A program made the translations under genes and the position numbers. This document shows positions 1-7,599 of a stretch of DNA of 20,403 nucleotides, one piece after another. The stretch lies in contig CALLAV010000058.1 of NCBI GenBank assembly GCA_938001995.1, positions 1 through 20,403 on the forward strand. The letters run 5' to 3'. Position 1 is the first letter of the stretch. Each line of letters begins with the position of its first letter. The stretch is from an uncultured Amylibacter sp. GTDB lineage: Bacteria > Pseudomonadota > Alphaproteobacteria > Rhodobacterales > Rhodobacteraceae. The notes under the pieces were generated by a model. That model was not told where the DNA came from and did no database searches. It saw nothing but the letters and a program-made list of their open reading frames with translations.

Positions 1-1
1 A

Positions 2-1900
2 GCCCATGAAGTGTTGGCCATGGCCATGAACCGCATGGGAGCCAAGTCTAACTCTGGCGAAGGCGGTGAAGATACGGTGCGGTTCATGGTGCTCTCCGAT
101 GTGGATGCCAACGGCAAGTCGGCTGTGCTGCCTCATTTACAGGGGCTCCGCAATGGCGATACGGCCAGCTCCGGGATTAAGCAGGTGGCGTCGGGTCGGT
201 TTGGGGTAACAGCCGAGTATTTGAACCACTGCGAAGAGTTGGAGATCAAGGTCGCCCAAGGTGCCAAACCGGGTGAAGGTGGGCAGTTGCCTGGGATCAA
301 GGTTACGGACCTGATCGCGCGGTTGCGGCATTCCACGAAAGGCGTGACACTGATTTCACCGCCGCCGCACCACGATATCTATTCTATCGAGGATTTGGCG
401 CAGCTGATTTACGATCTGAAACAGATCAATCCGCGGGCAAAGGTGACGGTGAAGCTGGTTGCGTCCAGCGGCGTTGGCACGATTGCGGCGGGTGTGGCAA
501 AGGCCAAGGCGGATGTGATCCTAATTTCTGGGCACAACGGTGGCACGGGTGCGTCCCCTGCTACATCCATCAAATATGCGGGTCTGCCGTGGGAAATGGG
601 CCTGTCCGAGGCACACCAAGTTCTGGCGATGAACAATCTGCGGGATCGTGTAACGTTGCGAACCGACGGTGGTTTGCGCACGGGGCGGGATATCGTGATT
701 GCCGCGATGCTGGGGGCCGAGGAATACGGTATTGGCACGGCGGCGCTGATCGCGATGGGCTGTATCATGGTGCGTCAGTGTCAGAGCAATACCTGCCCTG
801 TTGGGGTCTGTGTACAGGACGAAGATCTGCGCAAGAAGTTCACAGGCACGGCGGATAAAGTTGTGAACCTGATTACGTTCTATGCGCAAGAAGTACGCGA
901 AGTGTTGGCCTCTCTTGGGATGCGGTCCTTGGACGAGGTTATCGGGCGTGCGGATATGCTGGCGCAGGTTTCGCGTGGGTCTGCGCATCTTGATGATCTG
1001 GATATGAACCCGTTGTTGATTTCCGTCGATGGCGCGCAGCAGATCAAATACAACCGCAATCGGGATCGTCAGGCGGTGCCTGATACGCTCGATGCGGATA
1101 TCGTGAAGGACGCTGAACCATTCTTTAAGGACGGGGAAAAGATGCAGCTGTCCTATGCGGTGCAGAATACGCATCGAACCATTGGAACGCGTGTATCCTC
1201 GCACATTGTGCAGCGGTTTGGCATGAACAACAGCCTGCAAGCCAATCATTTGACTGTGAAACTGACAGGCAGTGCAGGACAATCTCTGGGGGCGTTTGCA
1301 GCGCCTGGGTTGAAGCTCGAAGTGTCTGGCGATGCCAATGATTATGTTGGTAAGGGCCTGTCAGGGGCGACGATTGTCGTGCGTCCACCATTGACGTCGC
1401 CGCTGGTGGCGGCTGACAATACAATCATCGGGAACACAGTGCTGTACGGTGCCACCGCTGGGCGTTTGTTCGCGAACGGGCGCGCGGGGGAACGGTTTGC
1501 GGTACGTAACTCCGGTGCCACGGTGGTGATCGAGGGCTGCGGGACCAACGGGTGTGAATACATGACCGGTGGTGTGGCCGTGATCCTTGGGTCAGTCGGC
1601 GCGAACTTTGGCGCGGGGATGACGGGCGGCATGGCCTATGTCTATGATCCTGAGGGGCGGTTTGACGATATGATCAACCGCGAAACGCTGGTGACGGCGG
1701 CTGTTTCGGATGGTCATTGGGAGGACCAGGTGAAGGGCCTTATCGAGGACCATTTGGCCGAGACTGGATCGGTGAAAGCCGCTGATATTCTGCGGCTTTG
1801 GGACGAGGAAAAGGCGTATTTTGTGCAGGTCTGCCCGAAAGAAATGCTGGCGCATTTGCCTGCACCTTTGGCGGAAGAGACAGGCGCAAAGTCGGCTTGA
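2..1900 (+). CDS. gltB: Glutamate synthase (NADPH) large subunit, C-terminal part
   Basis: GltB makes glutamate from glutamine and 2-oxoglutarate in the cytoplasm, together with the NADPH-oxidising small subunit GltD. The reading frame is open from base 2 and begins upstream of the window, so the N-terminal glutaminase domain is missing. The visible part starts at GAKSNSGEGGED, typical of the FMN/synthase domain, and continues with GHNGGTGASP and the [3Fe-4S] cluster motif. The three cluster cysteines are encoded at 761, 779 and 794 with the expected C-x5-C-x4-C spacing. From about base 1150 to the end lies the glycine-rich beta-helix domain (repeated G-x-x-G patterns such as GCGTNGCEYMTGG). 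The stop at 1898-1900 is followed by a hairpin. No gltD is visible; it may lie upstream. Identity is secure; only completeness is limited. Confidence 0.97.
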   Translation, partial: AHEVLAMAMNRMGAKSNSGEGGEDTVRFMVLSDVDANGKSAVLPHLQGLRNGDTASSGIKQVASGRFGVTAEYLNHCEELEIKVAQGAKPGEGGQLPGIKVTDLIARLRHSTKGVTLISPPPHHDIYSIEDLAQLIYDLKQINPRAKVTVKLVASSGVGTIAAGVAKAKADVILISGHNGGTGASPATSIKYAGLPWEMGLSEAHQVLAMNNLRDRVTLRTDGGLRTGRDIVIAAMLGAEEYGIGTAALIAMGCIMVRQCQSNTCPVGVCVQDEDLRKKFTGTADKVVNLITFYAQEVREVLASLGMRSLDEVIGRADMLAQVSRGSAHLDDLDMNPLLISVDGAQQIKYNRNRDRQAVPDTLDADIVKDAEPFFKDGEKMQLSYAVQNTHRTIGTRVSSHIVQRFGMNNSLQANHLTVKLTGSAGQSLGAFAAPGLKLEVSGDANDYVGKGLSGATIVVRPPLTSPLVAADNTIIGNTVLYGATAGRLFANGRAGERFAVRNSGATVVIEGCGTNGCEYMTGGVAVILGSVGANFGAGMTGGMAYVYDPEGRFDDMINRETLVTAAVSDGHWEDQVKGLIEDHLAETGSVKAADILRLWDEEKAYFVQVCPKEMLAHLPAPLAEETGAKSA

Positions 1901-1921
1901 TTTAGGTATTTGAAGAACATT

Positions 1922-1954
1922 GAAGGCCGTAGGTGGAGAACACTTGCGGCCTTC
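1922..1954 (+). terminator. Hairpin downstream of gltB
   Basis: An 8-bp perfect inverted repeat, GAAGGCCG (1922-1929) with CGGCCTTC (1947-1954), lies 21 bases after the gltB stop. A smaller GTG/CAC stem (1933-1935 with 1941-1943) fits inside the loop. There is no long T-run, only TTGCATTGATTT, so it may be a weak terminator or an mRNA 3'-end stabiliser. Confidence 0.5.
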
Positions 1955-2007
1955 TTGCATTGATTTAAAGGGTGTCTTGGCGGATTGTGAGGCCAAGAGG
2001 ATTATTT

Positions 2008-2787
2008 ATGGCCGATAGTGACGCGGACAAACTGCGTAAAAAAATCAAAACACCGCGAAAGAAGGGGCGCATCGGCAAGGCTGTTGATGGGGTTGCAGGG
2101 TTTTGGCGGCGCTGGACGCGGCGGATTTTTAAATGGCTTTTTTTGGGAGCGCTGATTGGCATTGCGGGAAGCGTGGTGCTGGTGGTGATGCTGCGTTTTG
2201 TGAACCCGTATATGACGTACTATTATGTTTCTGAGAGGATGCGGCTGGGTGAAGTAGAACGGGACTGGACACCGTTAGAGGATTTCAGCCCGGTGGTGGC
2301 GCGGTCTGTTGTGGCGGCGGAAGATGCGAATTTTTGTTTGCATTTCGGGTTTGATATTGAGGGGATTAAAGCGGCGCTGGCGGATGACGGGCGAGTGCGC
2401 GGGGGATCCACCATAAGCCAACAAGTGGCGAAGAATGTGTTTTTGTGGCAGGGGCGGACGTGGATACGCAAAGGGATCGAGGCGTGGTTTACGCTGTTGA
2501 TTGAGGTGTTTTGGCCCAAGGAACGCATTGTTGAGGTCTATCTAAACATCGCGGAAATGGACGAGGGTGTGTTTGGCGCAGCGGCGGCGGGGCGGCATTA
2601 TTTCGGGGTAGAGCCTGACAAGATTACGACGGTTCAAGCGGGGCGTCTTGCGGCGATTTTACCGAGTCCGAAGAAACGGTCTGCGAGCCGCCCAACCGCT
2701 TATACTAAGAAGCGCACACGGCAGATAATCTCTGGTGCGAAGACAATTGCGGCGGATGGGCGCGCAGATTGTTTCGAGAGTGGTTGA
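2008..2787 (+). CDS. mtgA: Monofunctional peptidoglycan glycosyltransferase MtgA
   Basis: A GT51 enzyme that polymerises lipid II into glycan strands on the outer face of the inner membrane. The start is ATG at 2008, with AGAGG at 1996-2000 at good spacing. A GTG at 1972 is in frame but has no better ribosome site. The product is 259 residues, usual for the family. A basic N-terminus precedes one membrane anchor (about residues 41-63). The catalytic motif EDANFCLHFGFD contains the general-base Glu105; it is followed by GGSTISQQVAKN (132-143), then KERIVEVYLN and AEMDEGVFGAAAAGRHYFG. There is no transpeptidase domain, which separates it from class A PBPs. It is the first gene of a plus-strand run through 5759. 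Confidence 0.95.
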   Translation: MADSDADKLRKKIKTPRKKGRIGKAVDGVAGFWRRWTRRIFKWLFLGALIGIAGSVVLVVMLRFVNPYMTYYYVSERMRLGEVERDWTPLEDFSPVVARSVVAAEDANFCLHFGFDIEGIKAALADDGRVRGGSTISQQVAKNVFLWQGRTWIRKGIEAWFTLLIEVFWPKERIVEVYLNIAEMDEGVFGAAAAGRHYFGVEPDKITTVQAGRLAAILPSPKKRSASRPTAYTKKRTRQIISGAKTIAADGRADCFESG

Positions 2788-2840
2788 AATAGCTGCGTAT
2801 TCGGTTCAAATAGACATAAATCTCCCAATTGGCTGATGTC

Positions 2841-3506
2841 ATGCACAAGCTTTATCATTTTCCGCTCTCTCCGTTCTCGCGTAAGGTCCGTTTGGTCTTG
2901 GCTGAGAAAAAGATCGAAGTGGAGTTGGTCGAGGAGCGGTATTGGGAAGAGCGTGCGGATTTCATGCGGTTGAACCCGGGCGGACAAGTGCCTGTTCTGC
3001 GGACGGATAAGCTGACGTTGTCTGATAGCACGGCGATTTGTGAGTATCTGGAAGAGAAGCATCCAGAGCCTGCGCTGTTCCCACAGGGACCAGAACGTAA
3101 GGCCGAAGTTCGTCGGTTAAATGCTTGGTTTGATGATAAATTTTATCGTGAAGTGACACTTAATTTGCTGGGCGAACGAGTTCAGAAAAAGGTGATGGGG
3201 CGCGGGTATCCTGACAGTAAGAATGTGAAGATGGGTTCATCCAAGATTAAGTTTCACATTGATTATATGGGATGGCTTTTGGATCGTCGCCGTTGGTTGG
3301 CGGGGGATCGTATGACGCTGGCGGATTTTTCAGCCGCGGCACAGCTGTCTTGCCTTGATTACATTTCGGATGTGGACTGGAACCGCAACGAGTTGGTCAA
3401 AGACTGGTATGCGAAGATTAAGTCGCGACCCGCATTTCGGTCTTTGTTAGCGGATCAATTGCCAGGCTTTCCGCAACCGCCACATTATTCTGATCTGGAT
3501 TTTTGA
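2841..3506 (+). CDS. Glutathione S-transferase family protein
   Basis: A 221-residue cytosolic GST-fold protein. The N-terminal thioredoxin-like domain has [13 protein letters not shown], with the Ser-Pro-x-Ser active-site region, then NPGGQVPVL with the cis-proline and [13 protein letters not shown], the Asp-Ser pair that usually binds the glutathione gamma-glutamyl group. The rest is the all-helical domain, with [16 protein letters not shown] as the helix capping motif. I chose ATG at 2841; a TTG at 2829 would add four residues, and neither has a strong ribosome site. The stop overlaps the start of queG by two bases, so the two are probably translationally coupled. The substrate cannot be told from sequence. 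Confidence 0.9.
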   Translation: MHKLYHFPLSPFSRKVRLVLAEKKIEVELVEERYWEERADFMRLNPGGQVPVLRTDKLTLSDSTAICEYLEEKHPEPALFPQGPERKAEVRRLNAWFDDKFYREVTLNLLGERVQKKVMGRGYPDSKNVKMGSSKIKFHIDYMGWLLDRRRWLAGDRMTLADFSAAAQLSCLDYISDVDWNRNELVKDWYAKIKSRPAFRSLLADQLPGFPQPPHYSDLDF

Positions 3507-4537
3507 GCGACCTAACCACCAGATTGCGCGCGCAAGCGTTGGCTGAGGGTTTTTCTGACTTTGGTGTATGTAAGCCTGATGCGGTGCCTGAAACGGCGGC
3601 GCGTTTGAAGACGTTTGTGGATGCTGGGCGTCATGGACAGATGGGCTGGATGGCTGAGCGGATGGGCTGGCGTGGGTCACCAAGCGCGTTGTGGCCAGAG
3701 GCCAAGTCGATTGTGATGTTGGCGGAAAATTACGGACCAGATCACGATCCGTTGGACGTTCTGGCGCACAAGGACCGCGCGGCGATCAGCGTTTATGCGC
3801 AGAACCGTGATTATCATGATGTGGTGAAGAAGCGGTTGAAACGTGTTGGTCGGTGGCTGATCGAACAAGATCCAAAGGCCGAGATTAAGGTGTTTGTGGA
3901 CACGGCCCCTGTGATGGAAAAGCCGTTAGCGCAGGCGGCGGGGCTTGGCTGGCAGGGCAAGCATACGAATTTGGTATCGCGGGAAATAGGATCTTGGTTT
4001 TTTCTGGGGGCGATCTTTACGACGGTTGAATTGGAGACTTCGGATGCCGAGGTGGATCATTGTGGGTCTTGCCGTAAGTGTTTGGATGTCTGTCCGACAG
4101 GTGCGTTTCCTGCGCCGTATCAACTGGATGCGCGTCGGTGCATTAGTTATCTGACGATTGAACATCATGGCCCTGTGGATGAGGAGTTGCGCGTCGGGAT
4201 GGGCAATCGGATCTATGGGTGTGATGATTGTTTGGCGGTGTGTCCGTGGAACAAGTTTGCCGAACGCGCGGCAGAGGTGAAGTATCACGGTCGGCCTGAG
4301 TTGATGGGGGCGAAGCTGGCGGATTTGGCTGTGCTGGATGATGCTGGGTTTCGCACGTTGTTTTCGGGATCGCCGATTAAGCGGATTGGGCGAAATCGAT
4401 TTGTGCGCAACGTGTGCTACGCGATTGGGAACTCTGAAGATCAGGGCTTGGTGGCGGTCGCGCAGGCTTTGGTTGAGGATGAGGACGCCACGGTCGCGGA
4501 TGCGGCGCGCTGGGCGGTGGAGAGATTGAATGGGTAA
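3503..4537 (+). CDS. queG: Epoxyqueuosine reductase QueG
   Basis: Catalyses the last step of queuosine synthesis, reducing epoxyqueuosine in tRNA to queuosine with a cobalamin cofactor and two [4Fe-4S] clusters. The protein has 344 residues. [12 protein letters not shown] (132-143) carries the probable proton-donor Asp133. [16 protein letters not shown] supplies Cys187, 190, 193 and 197, Cys213 follows in [11 protein letters not shown], and [16 protein letters not shown] supplies Cys240, 243 and 247. A helical repeat domain ends the protein. The start is TTG at 3503, overlapping the upstream TGA as TTGA; no in-frame ATG lies near the conserved N-terminus, so this unusual codon is favoured. 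The 3' end overlaps the next gene by 8 bases. No other queuosine genes are in the window. Confidence 0.95.
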   Translation: MSDLTTRLRAQALAEGFSDFGVCKPDAVPETAARLKTFVDAGRHGQMGWMAERMGWRGSPSALWPEAKSIVMLAENYGPDHDPLDVLAHKDRAAISVYAQNRDYHDVVKKRLKRVGRWLIEQDPKAEIKVFVDTAPVMEKPLAQAAGLGWQGKHTNLVSREIGSWFFLGAIFTTVELETSDAEVDHCGSCRKCLDVCPTGAFPAPYQLDARRCISYLTIEHHGPVDEELRVGMGNRIYGCDDCLAVCPWNKFAERAAEVKYHGRPELMGAKLADLAVLDDAGFRTLFSGSPIKRIGRNRFVRNVCYAIGNSEDQGLVAVAQALVEDEDATVADAARWAVERLNG

Positions 4538-5366
4538 GACGTTGTTGAGTTTTGGGCATGGGTATTCGGCGCAGGCGCTAGTGCCGCTCTTGGATGGCTG
4601 GCGGGTGATTGGTACGTCGCGTACGGCGGGGAAGCGGGTGCAGGACGGTGTGGAGCCTGTGCATTTTCCTGGGACGGATATGGGGGCCTATCTTGACGCG
4701 GCGACGCATTTGCTGATCTCGGCCGGGCCAGATGAAGCGGGTGATCCTGTCTTGCGGGAGTTGCGCGACGAGATCACAAAACGAGAGTTTGAATGGGTTG
4801 GGTATTTGTCCACCACGGGAGTTTATGGCGATCATCAAGGTGGCTGGGTTGATGAGGATACACCACTGACGCCATCGACACGGCGGGGGCAGTGGCGTGT
4901 TGCTGCTGAGGCGGAGTGGATGGCGATGGACCTGCCGCTGCATATTTTTCGGCTGGCGGGGATTTATGGGCCCGGGCGGGGGCCGTTTAGCAAGGTGCGT
5001 GCGGGGATGGCGCGGCGGATCATTAAGGACGGGCAAGTGTTTTCGCGCATCCATGTGGAGGACATCGCGCAGGTGGTTGCGGCGAGCATTGCGCAGCCGA
5101 ATGCGGGTGCGGTGTACAATCTGTGTGACAATGACCCTGCGCCGCCACAAGATGTCATTGGGTATGCGGCAGAGCTGTTGGGTTTGCCCCTGCCAGAGGC
5201 TGTGGAGTTTGAAACAGCTGACATGACGCCGATGGCTCGGAGTTTCTATGCCGAGAGCAAGCGCGTGAAGAATGATCGAATCAAGGATGAGTTGGGGGTT
5301 GTTTTGAAATACCCCGACTACCGTGTGGGATTGCAGGCGTTGTTGGATTTGGAGCAGGACCAGTAG
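4530..5366 (+). CDS. NAD(P)-binding SDR/epimerase-like protein (YeeZ-type)
   Basis: A 278-residue Rossmann protein of the extended/atypical SDR group, similar in outline to YeeZ-like nucleoside-diphosphate-sugar epimerase relatives. The N-terminus [13 protein letters not shown] has the G-x-G-x-x-A nucleotide-binding turn. [27 protein letters not shown] and [14 protein letters not shown] are the typical strand and substrate-loop motifs, and [14 protein letters not shown] is the downstream conserved helix. The classical Tyr-x-x-x-Lys is not clean, as is common in this subgroup. The ATG at 4530 overlaps the 3' end of queG (stop 4535-4537), indicating coupling. The substrate is unknown. Confidence 0.85.
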   Translation: MGKTLLSFGHGYSAQALVPLLDGWRVIGTSRTAGKRVQDGVEPVHFPGTDMGAYLDAATHLLISAGPDEAGDPVLRELRDEITKREFEWVGYLSTTGVYGDHQGGWVDEDTPLTPSTRRGQWRVAAEAEWMAMDLPLHIFRLAGIYGPGRGPFSKVRAGMARRIIKDGQVFSRIHVEDIAQVVAASIAQPNAGAVYNLCDNDPAPPQDVIGYAAELLGLPLPEAVEFETADMTPMARSFYAESKRVKNDRIKDELGVVLKYPDYRVGLQALLDLEQDQ

Positions 5367-5408
5367 GAAATCCCCGATCAAGTTGGGGACAGTCGGAGGA
5401 GAGGTGTG

Positions 5409-5759
5409 ATGCCAGTTTTCGGACGTGTTGTGATTTACGCCAAAGACGTTGAGGCAATGGTTTCGTTTTATTGCGATACTTTTGGTTTTGAGGTGCTACG
5501 CGATCCTGCAGATCGGATTGTAGAACTGCGCCACCCAGAGGGAGGCGGTGTGATCAATCTGCATCCCGCAGCGAAATCACAGAAGATGGGGCAGGTTTTG
5601 GTGAAGCTGTGTTTTGATGTACGCGATGTTGAAGCGTTTGTGGCACAGAATCCGCAATTTGGGCCAATTCACCGTGTGCCTGGGTACGAATTTTCAAATG
5701 CGAAAGATCCGTGTGGAAATAATGTTCAGGTTTCAAGCCGCGCCTTTAGAAACACCTGA
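5409..5759 (+). CDS. VOC (glyoxalase/bleomycin-resistance) family protein
   Basis: A 116-residue single VOC module. It starts FGRVVIYAKDVEAMVSFYCDTFGFEVL, the standard first beta-alpha-beta unit, and ends with a GYEFSNAKDPCGNNVQV strand where the second metal-ligand region lies (D-P-x-G-N). A likely metal-binding His/Glu set can be guessed but not confirmed. A very good ribosome site (GGAGGAG, 5395-5401) favours ATG at 5409; the GTG at 5406 is in frame. It is the last gene of the plus-strand run and is followed directly by a strong hairpin. Family is clear, function is not. Confidence 0.85.
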   Translation: MPVFGRVVIYAKDVEAMVSFYCDTFGFEVLRDPADRIVELRHPEGGGVINLHPAAKSQKMGQVLVKLCFDVRDVEAFVAQNPQFGPIHRVPGYEFSNAKDPCGNNVQVSSRAFRNT

Positions 5760-5765
5760 ATCGAA

Positions 5766-5793
5766 AAAGGGATGACCCGAAAGTCATCCCTTT
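5766..5793. terminator. Bidirectional intrinsic terminator between convergent genes
   Basis: An 11-bp perfect stem, AAAGGGATGAC (5766-5776) with GTCATCCCTTT (5783-5793), has loop CCGAAA. Read on the minus strand it is followed by a run of five T, so it is a classical terminator for the minus-strand gene at 5834-6019. On the plus strand it is followed by TTTGAATTCT and can serve the VOC gene. Confidence 0.85.
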
Positions 5794-5833
5794 GAATTCT
5801 ACACTAATCGCACTTGCGACCAGATTGAATTGC

Positions 5834-6019
5834 TTAGTCGGAAGCAGCTACAGCTGCGCCAACGATCAGCAGAGCCAAGATTGGCAGAAGAGCGCCGGAA
5901 GAAGAAGAAGAAGACTCTTCAACAACTTCTACAACGTCAACTACTGGCTCGGATACGTTACCAGCGAATGCAGCGGATGCTGCTACGGACACGGCTGCTG
6001 CCAGTGCGATTTTTTTCAT
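5834..6019 (-). CDS. Small exported Ser-tract single-span protein
   Basis: A 61-residue protein I do not recognise by function. A signal peptide (MKKIALAAAVSVAASAAFA, cut about residue 19) is followed by a short acidic stretch (GNVSEPVVDVVEVVEE), six serines, a hydrophobic segment GALLPILALLIVGAAVAA and the end SD. The mature product would be a roughly 42-residue membrane peptide with an acidic outer arm joined by a serine linker. The start is ATG at 6017-6019, with GGAGAA (6024-6029 on this strand) as ribosome site; a longer frame to 6160 lacks such support and would bury the signal peptide. The serine run is encoded by five TCT plus one TCC. Followed by a strong terminator. Confidence 0.8.
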   Translation of the reverse strand: MKKIALAAAVSVAASAAFAGNVSEPVVDVVEVVEESSSSSSGALLPILALLIVGAAVAASD

Positions 6020-6177
6020 GTTAATTCTCCAAAGTTTTGCATGTCGCTTATGGGGCAAGGTAGTGAGACCCCACGACATACACCCAAGACTGTACCTCGT
6101 AAGGCGTTTTAAACAGCTACGATTCGGCATTGCAACTGGAACATGGCCTATTTTGGGCACTCAAACAGCAAATGTCG

Positions 6178-6798
6178 TCAAATTAGCAACACTTGTGTGC
6201 CGACCTTGCTGAGATTGAACAATTCTTCGATGTGTTCATTGAAAAGACCGATGCAGCCATTGGACGAACGACGGCCAATTTTGCGCGTGTCGTGGGTGCC
6301 GTGAATGCGATAATACTTCCATGTGAGGTACATGGCGTGGGTTCCCAGCGGGTTATCTGGGCCCGGCGGGATGTATTTTGGCCATTCTGGATTGCGTTTG
6401 AGCATGTTTGGTGTGGGGCGCCAATCTGGACCCACGCGCAAACGGGTAATTTTTGTGCGACCTGTGCGGGTTAGTTCGGGTGTTTCTGGGACAGAGGTCG
6501 GGTAAAGGCGATACACCGACTGATCTTCGGACCAGAAATGCAGCGCGCGGCTGATCGTATCCACAAGAATCACCCCATTTTTGGTGTTCGAGAAGTAAGG
6601 ACGCCAGTCTTTGTTGGTAAAACCCGAGATATTGCGCTTTACCGCCCCAGTTTCAGGGTTGGACAGGTTTTCCTTCTTTAGCTGCTCATACAGCACTGGA
6701 TCGTTGGTTTGCTGCGCCAAAGCAGCCCCGCCGAGCGTAGTGCTGGCAAGCGCGGAGCCTGTGAAGGCACGTCGTGTGATCTTAAATGTGTCTGACAT
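6178..6798 (-). CDS. L,D-transpeptidase (YkuD domain), Tat-exported
   Basis: A 206-residue periplasmic YkuD-fold enzyme that would form 3-3 peptidoglycan cross-links or attach proteins to the wall. The N-terminus MSDTFKITRRAFTGSALAS has a twin-arginine motif (TRRAFTG) before a hydrophobic stretch ending at about residue 28 (AALA-Q), so export by Tat is likely. The catalytic motif HGTHDTRKIGRRSSNGC gives His166/His169 and the nucleophile Cys182, followed by IGLFNEHIEELF. PIPxGxH-like region PGPDNPLGTHAMYL precedes it. Start ATG at 6796-6798 with GGAA upstream. The gene is divergent from the CAP lipoprotein gene across 178 bases. It belongs to a different subfamily from the YkuD protein at 7600-8094. 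Confidence 0.93.
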   Translation of the reverse strand: MSDTFKITRRAFTGSALASTTLGGAALAQQTNDPVLYEQLKKENLSNPETGAVKRNISGFTNKDWRPYFSNTKNGVILVDTISRALHFWSEDQSVYRLYPTSVPETPELTRTGRTKITRLRVGPDWRPTPNMLKRNPEWPKYIPPGPDNPLGTHAMYLTWKYYRIHGTHDTRKIGRRSSNGCIGLFNEHIEELFNLSKVGTQVLLI

Positions 6799-6976
6799 GA
6801 TAAATGTTTCCGTTTATGTCGATATGGGCCTAAATTACGTCTTTGTGGGCACAGATTCAATTCAAAGAAGCGCGATCTGGCGCAATCTTGCTAATGGGGA
6901 TTTGAAAAACACATCAAAGCGCAGTAGAGCAAGGGCAATAGCTTTGCTGCTGAGTCTTAATACTGGGGTAAATACC

Positions 6977-7471
6977 ATGTTTCGCGTTGTTCTAACTGCA
7001 TTGGCCGTTTTGTTTGCTGTTTCGGCATGCACCACGCCGCCTTCCGATCCAAACCAACGCAAAGTATTCCGCATTCGCGCGGGTGATGTGTCCGAAATTC
7101 AGTTTCGACATTTGGACACAGTGAATGCGTTTCGCCAAGCCCGTGGGCTTAATGCGTTGCAATTGTCAGCAGAATTGAACGCAGCGGCGAAAACACATGC
7201 CCTTGATATTTCGCGTCAAAACCGCCCTTGGCATTTTGGGTCAGATGGGTCGAACCCGATCCAGCGTGTGCAACGCACGGGTTATGCGGGTGCGATGCTG
7301 TCAGAAAATCTGTCTGAGAGCTTTGAAAACGACATGGAAACCCTAGAAGCTTGGATGCGCGACCCAGTAACGCGTGCTGGTATTCTTCACCCGAATGCGC
7401 AGAACATTGGGTTTAGCTGGCATCAGGAAAGCAATGGTAAGATCTGGTGGGTTCAGGTGATCGGGTCCTAA
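6977..7471 (+). CDS. CAP-domain (SCP/PR1-like) lipoprotein
   Basis: A 164-residue exported lipoprotein. The signal MFRVVLTALAVLFAVSAC ends in a lipobox (V-S-A-C, Cys18). The mature part shows the bacterial CAP pattern: LDTVNAFRQARGLNAL, LNAAAKTHALDISRQNRPWHFG with the conserved His/Asp pair, GSNPIQRVQRTGYAGAMLSENL with the conserved Glu, and MRDPVTRAGILHPNAQNIGF near the end. These match the CAP cavity residues. Start ATG at 6977 with GGGGTA just upstream; a much longer open frame from 6611 overlaps the divergent transpeptidase gene and is spurious. Its placement between two L,D-transpeptidase genes suggests a cell-wall role, which is inference. Hairpins follow, one of them spanning the stop codon. 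Confidence 0.92.
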   Translation: MFRVVLTALAVLFAVSACTTPPSDPNQRKVFRIRAGDVSEIQFRHLDTVNAFRQARGLNALQLSAELNAAAKTHALDISRQNRPWHFGSDGSNPIQRVQRTGYAGAMLSENLSESFENDMETLEAWMRDPVTRAGILHPNAQNIGFSWHQESNGKIWWVQVIGS

Positions 7472-7479
7472 ACGACCCG
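7462..7479 (+). terminator. Hairpin containing the CAP gene stop codon
   Basis: CGGGTC (7462-7467) pairs with GACCCG (7474-7479), and the TAA stop sits in the 6-base loop. It is followed by TTATTGG. It could slow or protect the 3' end, while the U-tailed hairpin at 7568-7588 is the better terminator. Confidence 0.4.
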
Positions 7480-7567
7480 TTATTGGAATGAGACGCTGAC
7501 GCGTCATGCCTTTGAGCCGCATTGCGGCGGGTGCCTGCGGCGCGGATATTTTTAGACAGAAGAAATG

Positions 7568-7588
7568 GGGGTGCGGTGTGCCCCTTTT
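7568..7588 (+). terminator. Intrinsic terminator for the CAP lipoprotein gene
   Basis: GGGGTGC (7568-7574) pairs with GTGCCCC (7578-7584), four G-C pairs plus two G-U wobbles and a C-G, followed by TTTTCT. The wobbles are allowed only in the plus-strand RNA, and the T-run is on the plus strand, so it serves plus-strand transcription. It lies 12 bases from the 3' end of the convergent minus-strand gene. Confidence 0.55.
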
Positions 7589-7599
7589 CTGTTGGAGCC

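Noticed and set aside
521..1282. Minus-strand open frame of 253 codons
   Set aside because: Antisense to gltB, whose cofactor motifs are unmistakable here.
4578..5381. Minus-strand open frame of 267 codons
   Set aside because: Antisense to the epimerase-like gene; Arg/His/Pro-rich with no domain pattern.
5372..5389. TCCCC/GGGGA inverted repeat between the SDR and VOC genes as a terminator
   Set aside because: Only 5 pairs, no T-run, and the VOC gene follows at once with a strong ribosome site, so the operon probably continues.
5792..6112. Plus-strand open frame of 106 codons
   Set aside because: Antisense to the Ser-tract protein and lying just after a terminator; Cys/Asn-rich composition unlike the other genes.
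6611..6976. Long N-terminal extension of the CAP lipoprotein
   Set aside because: It overlaps the divergent transpeptidase gene and would bury the lipoprotein signal, which begins cleanly at 6977.
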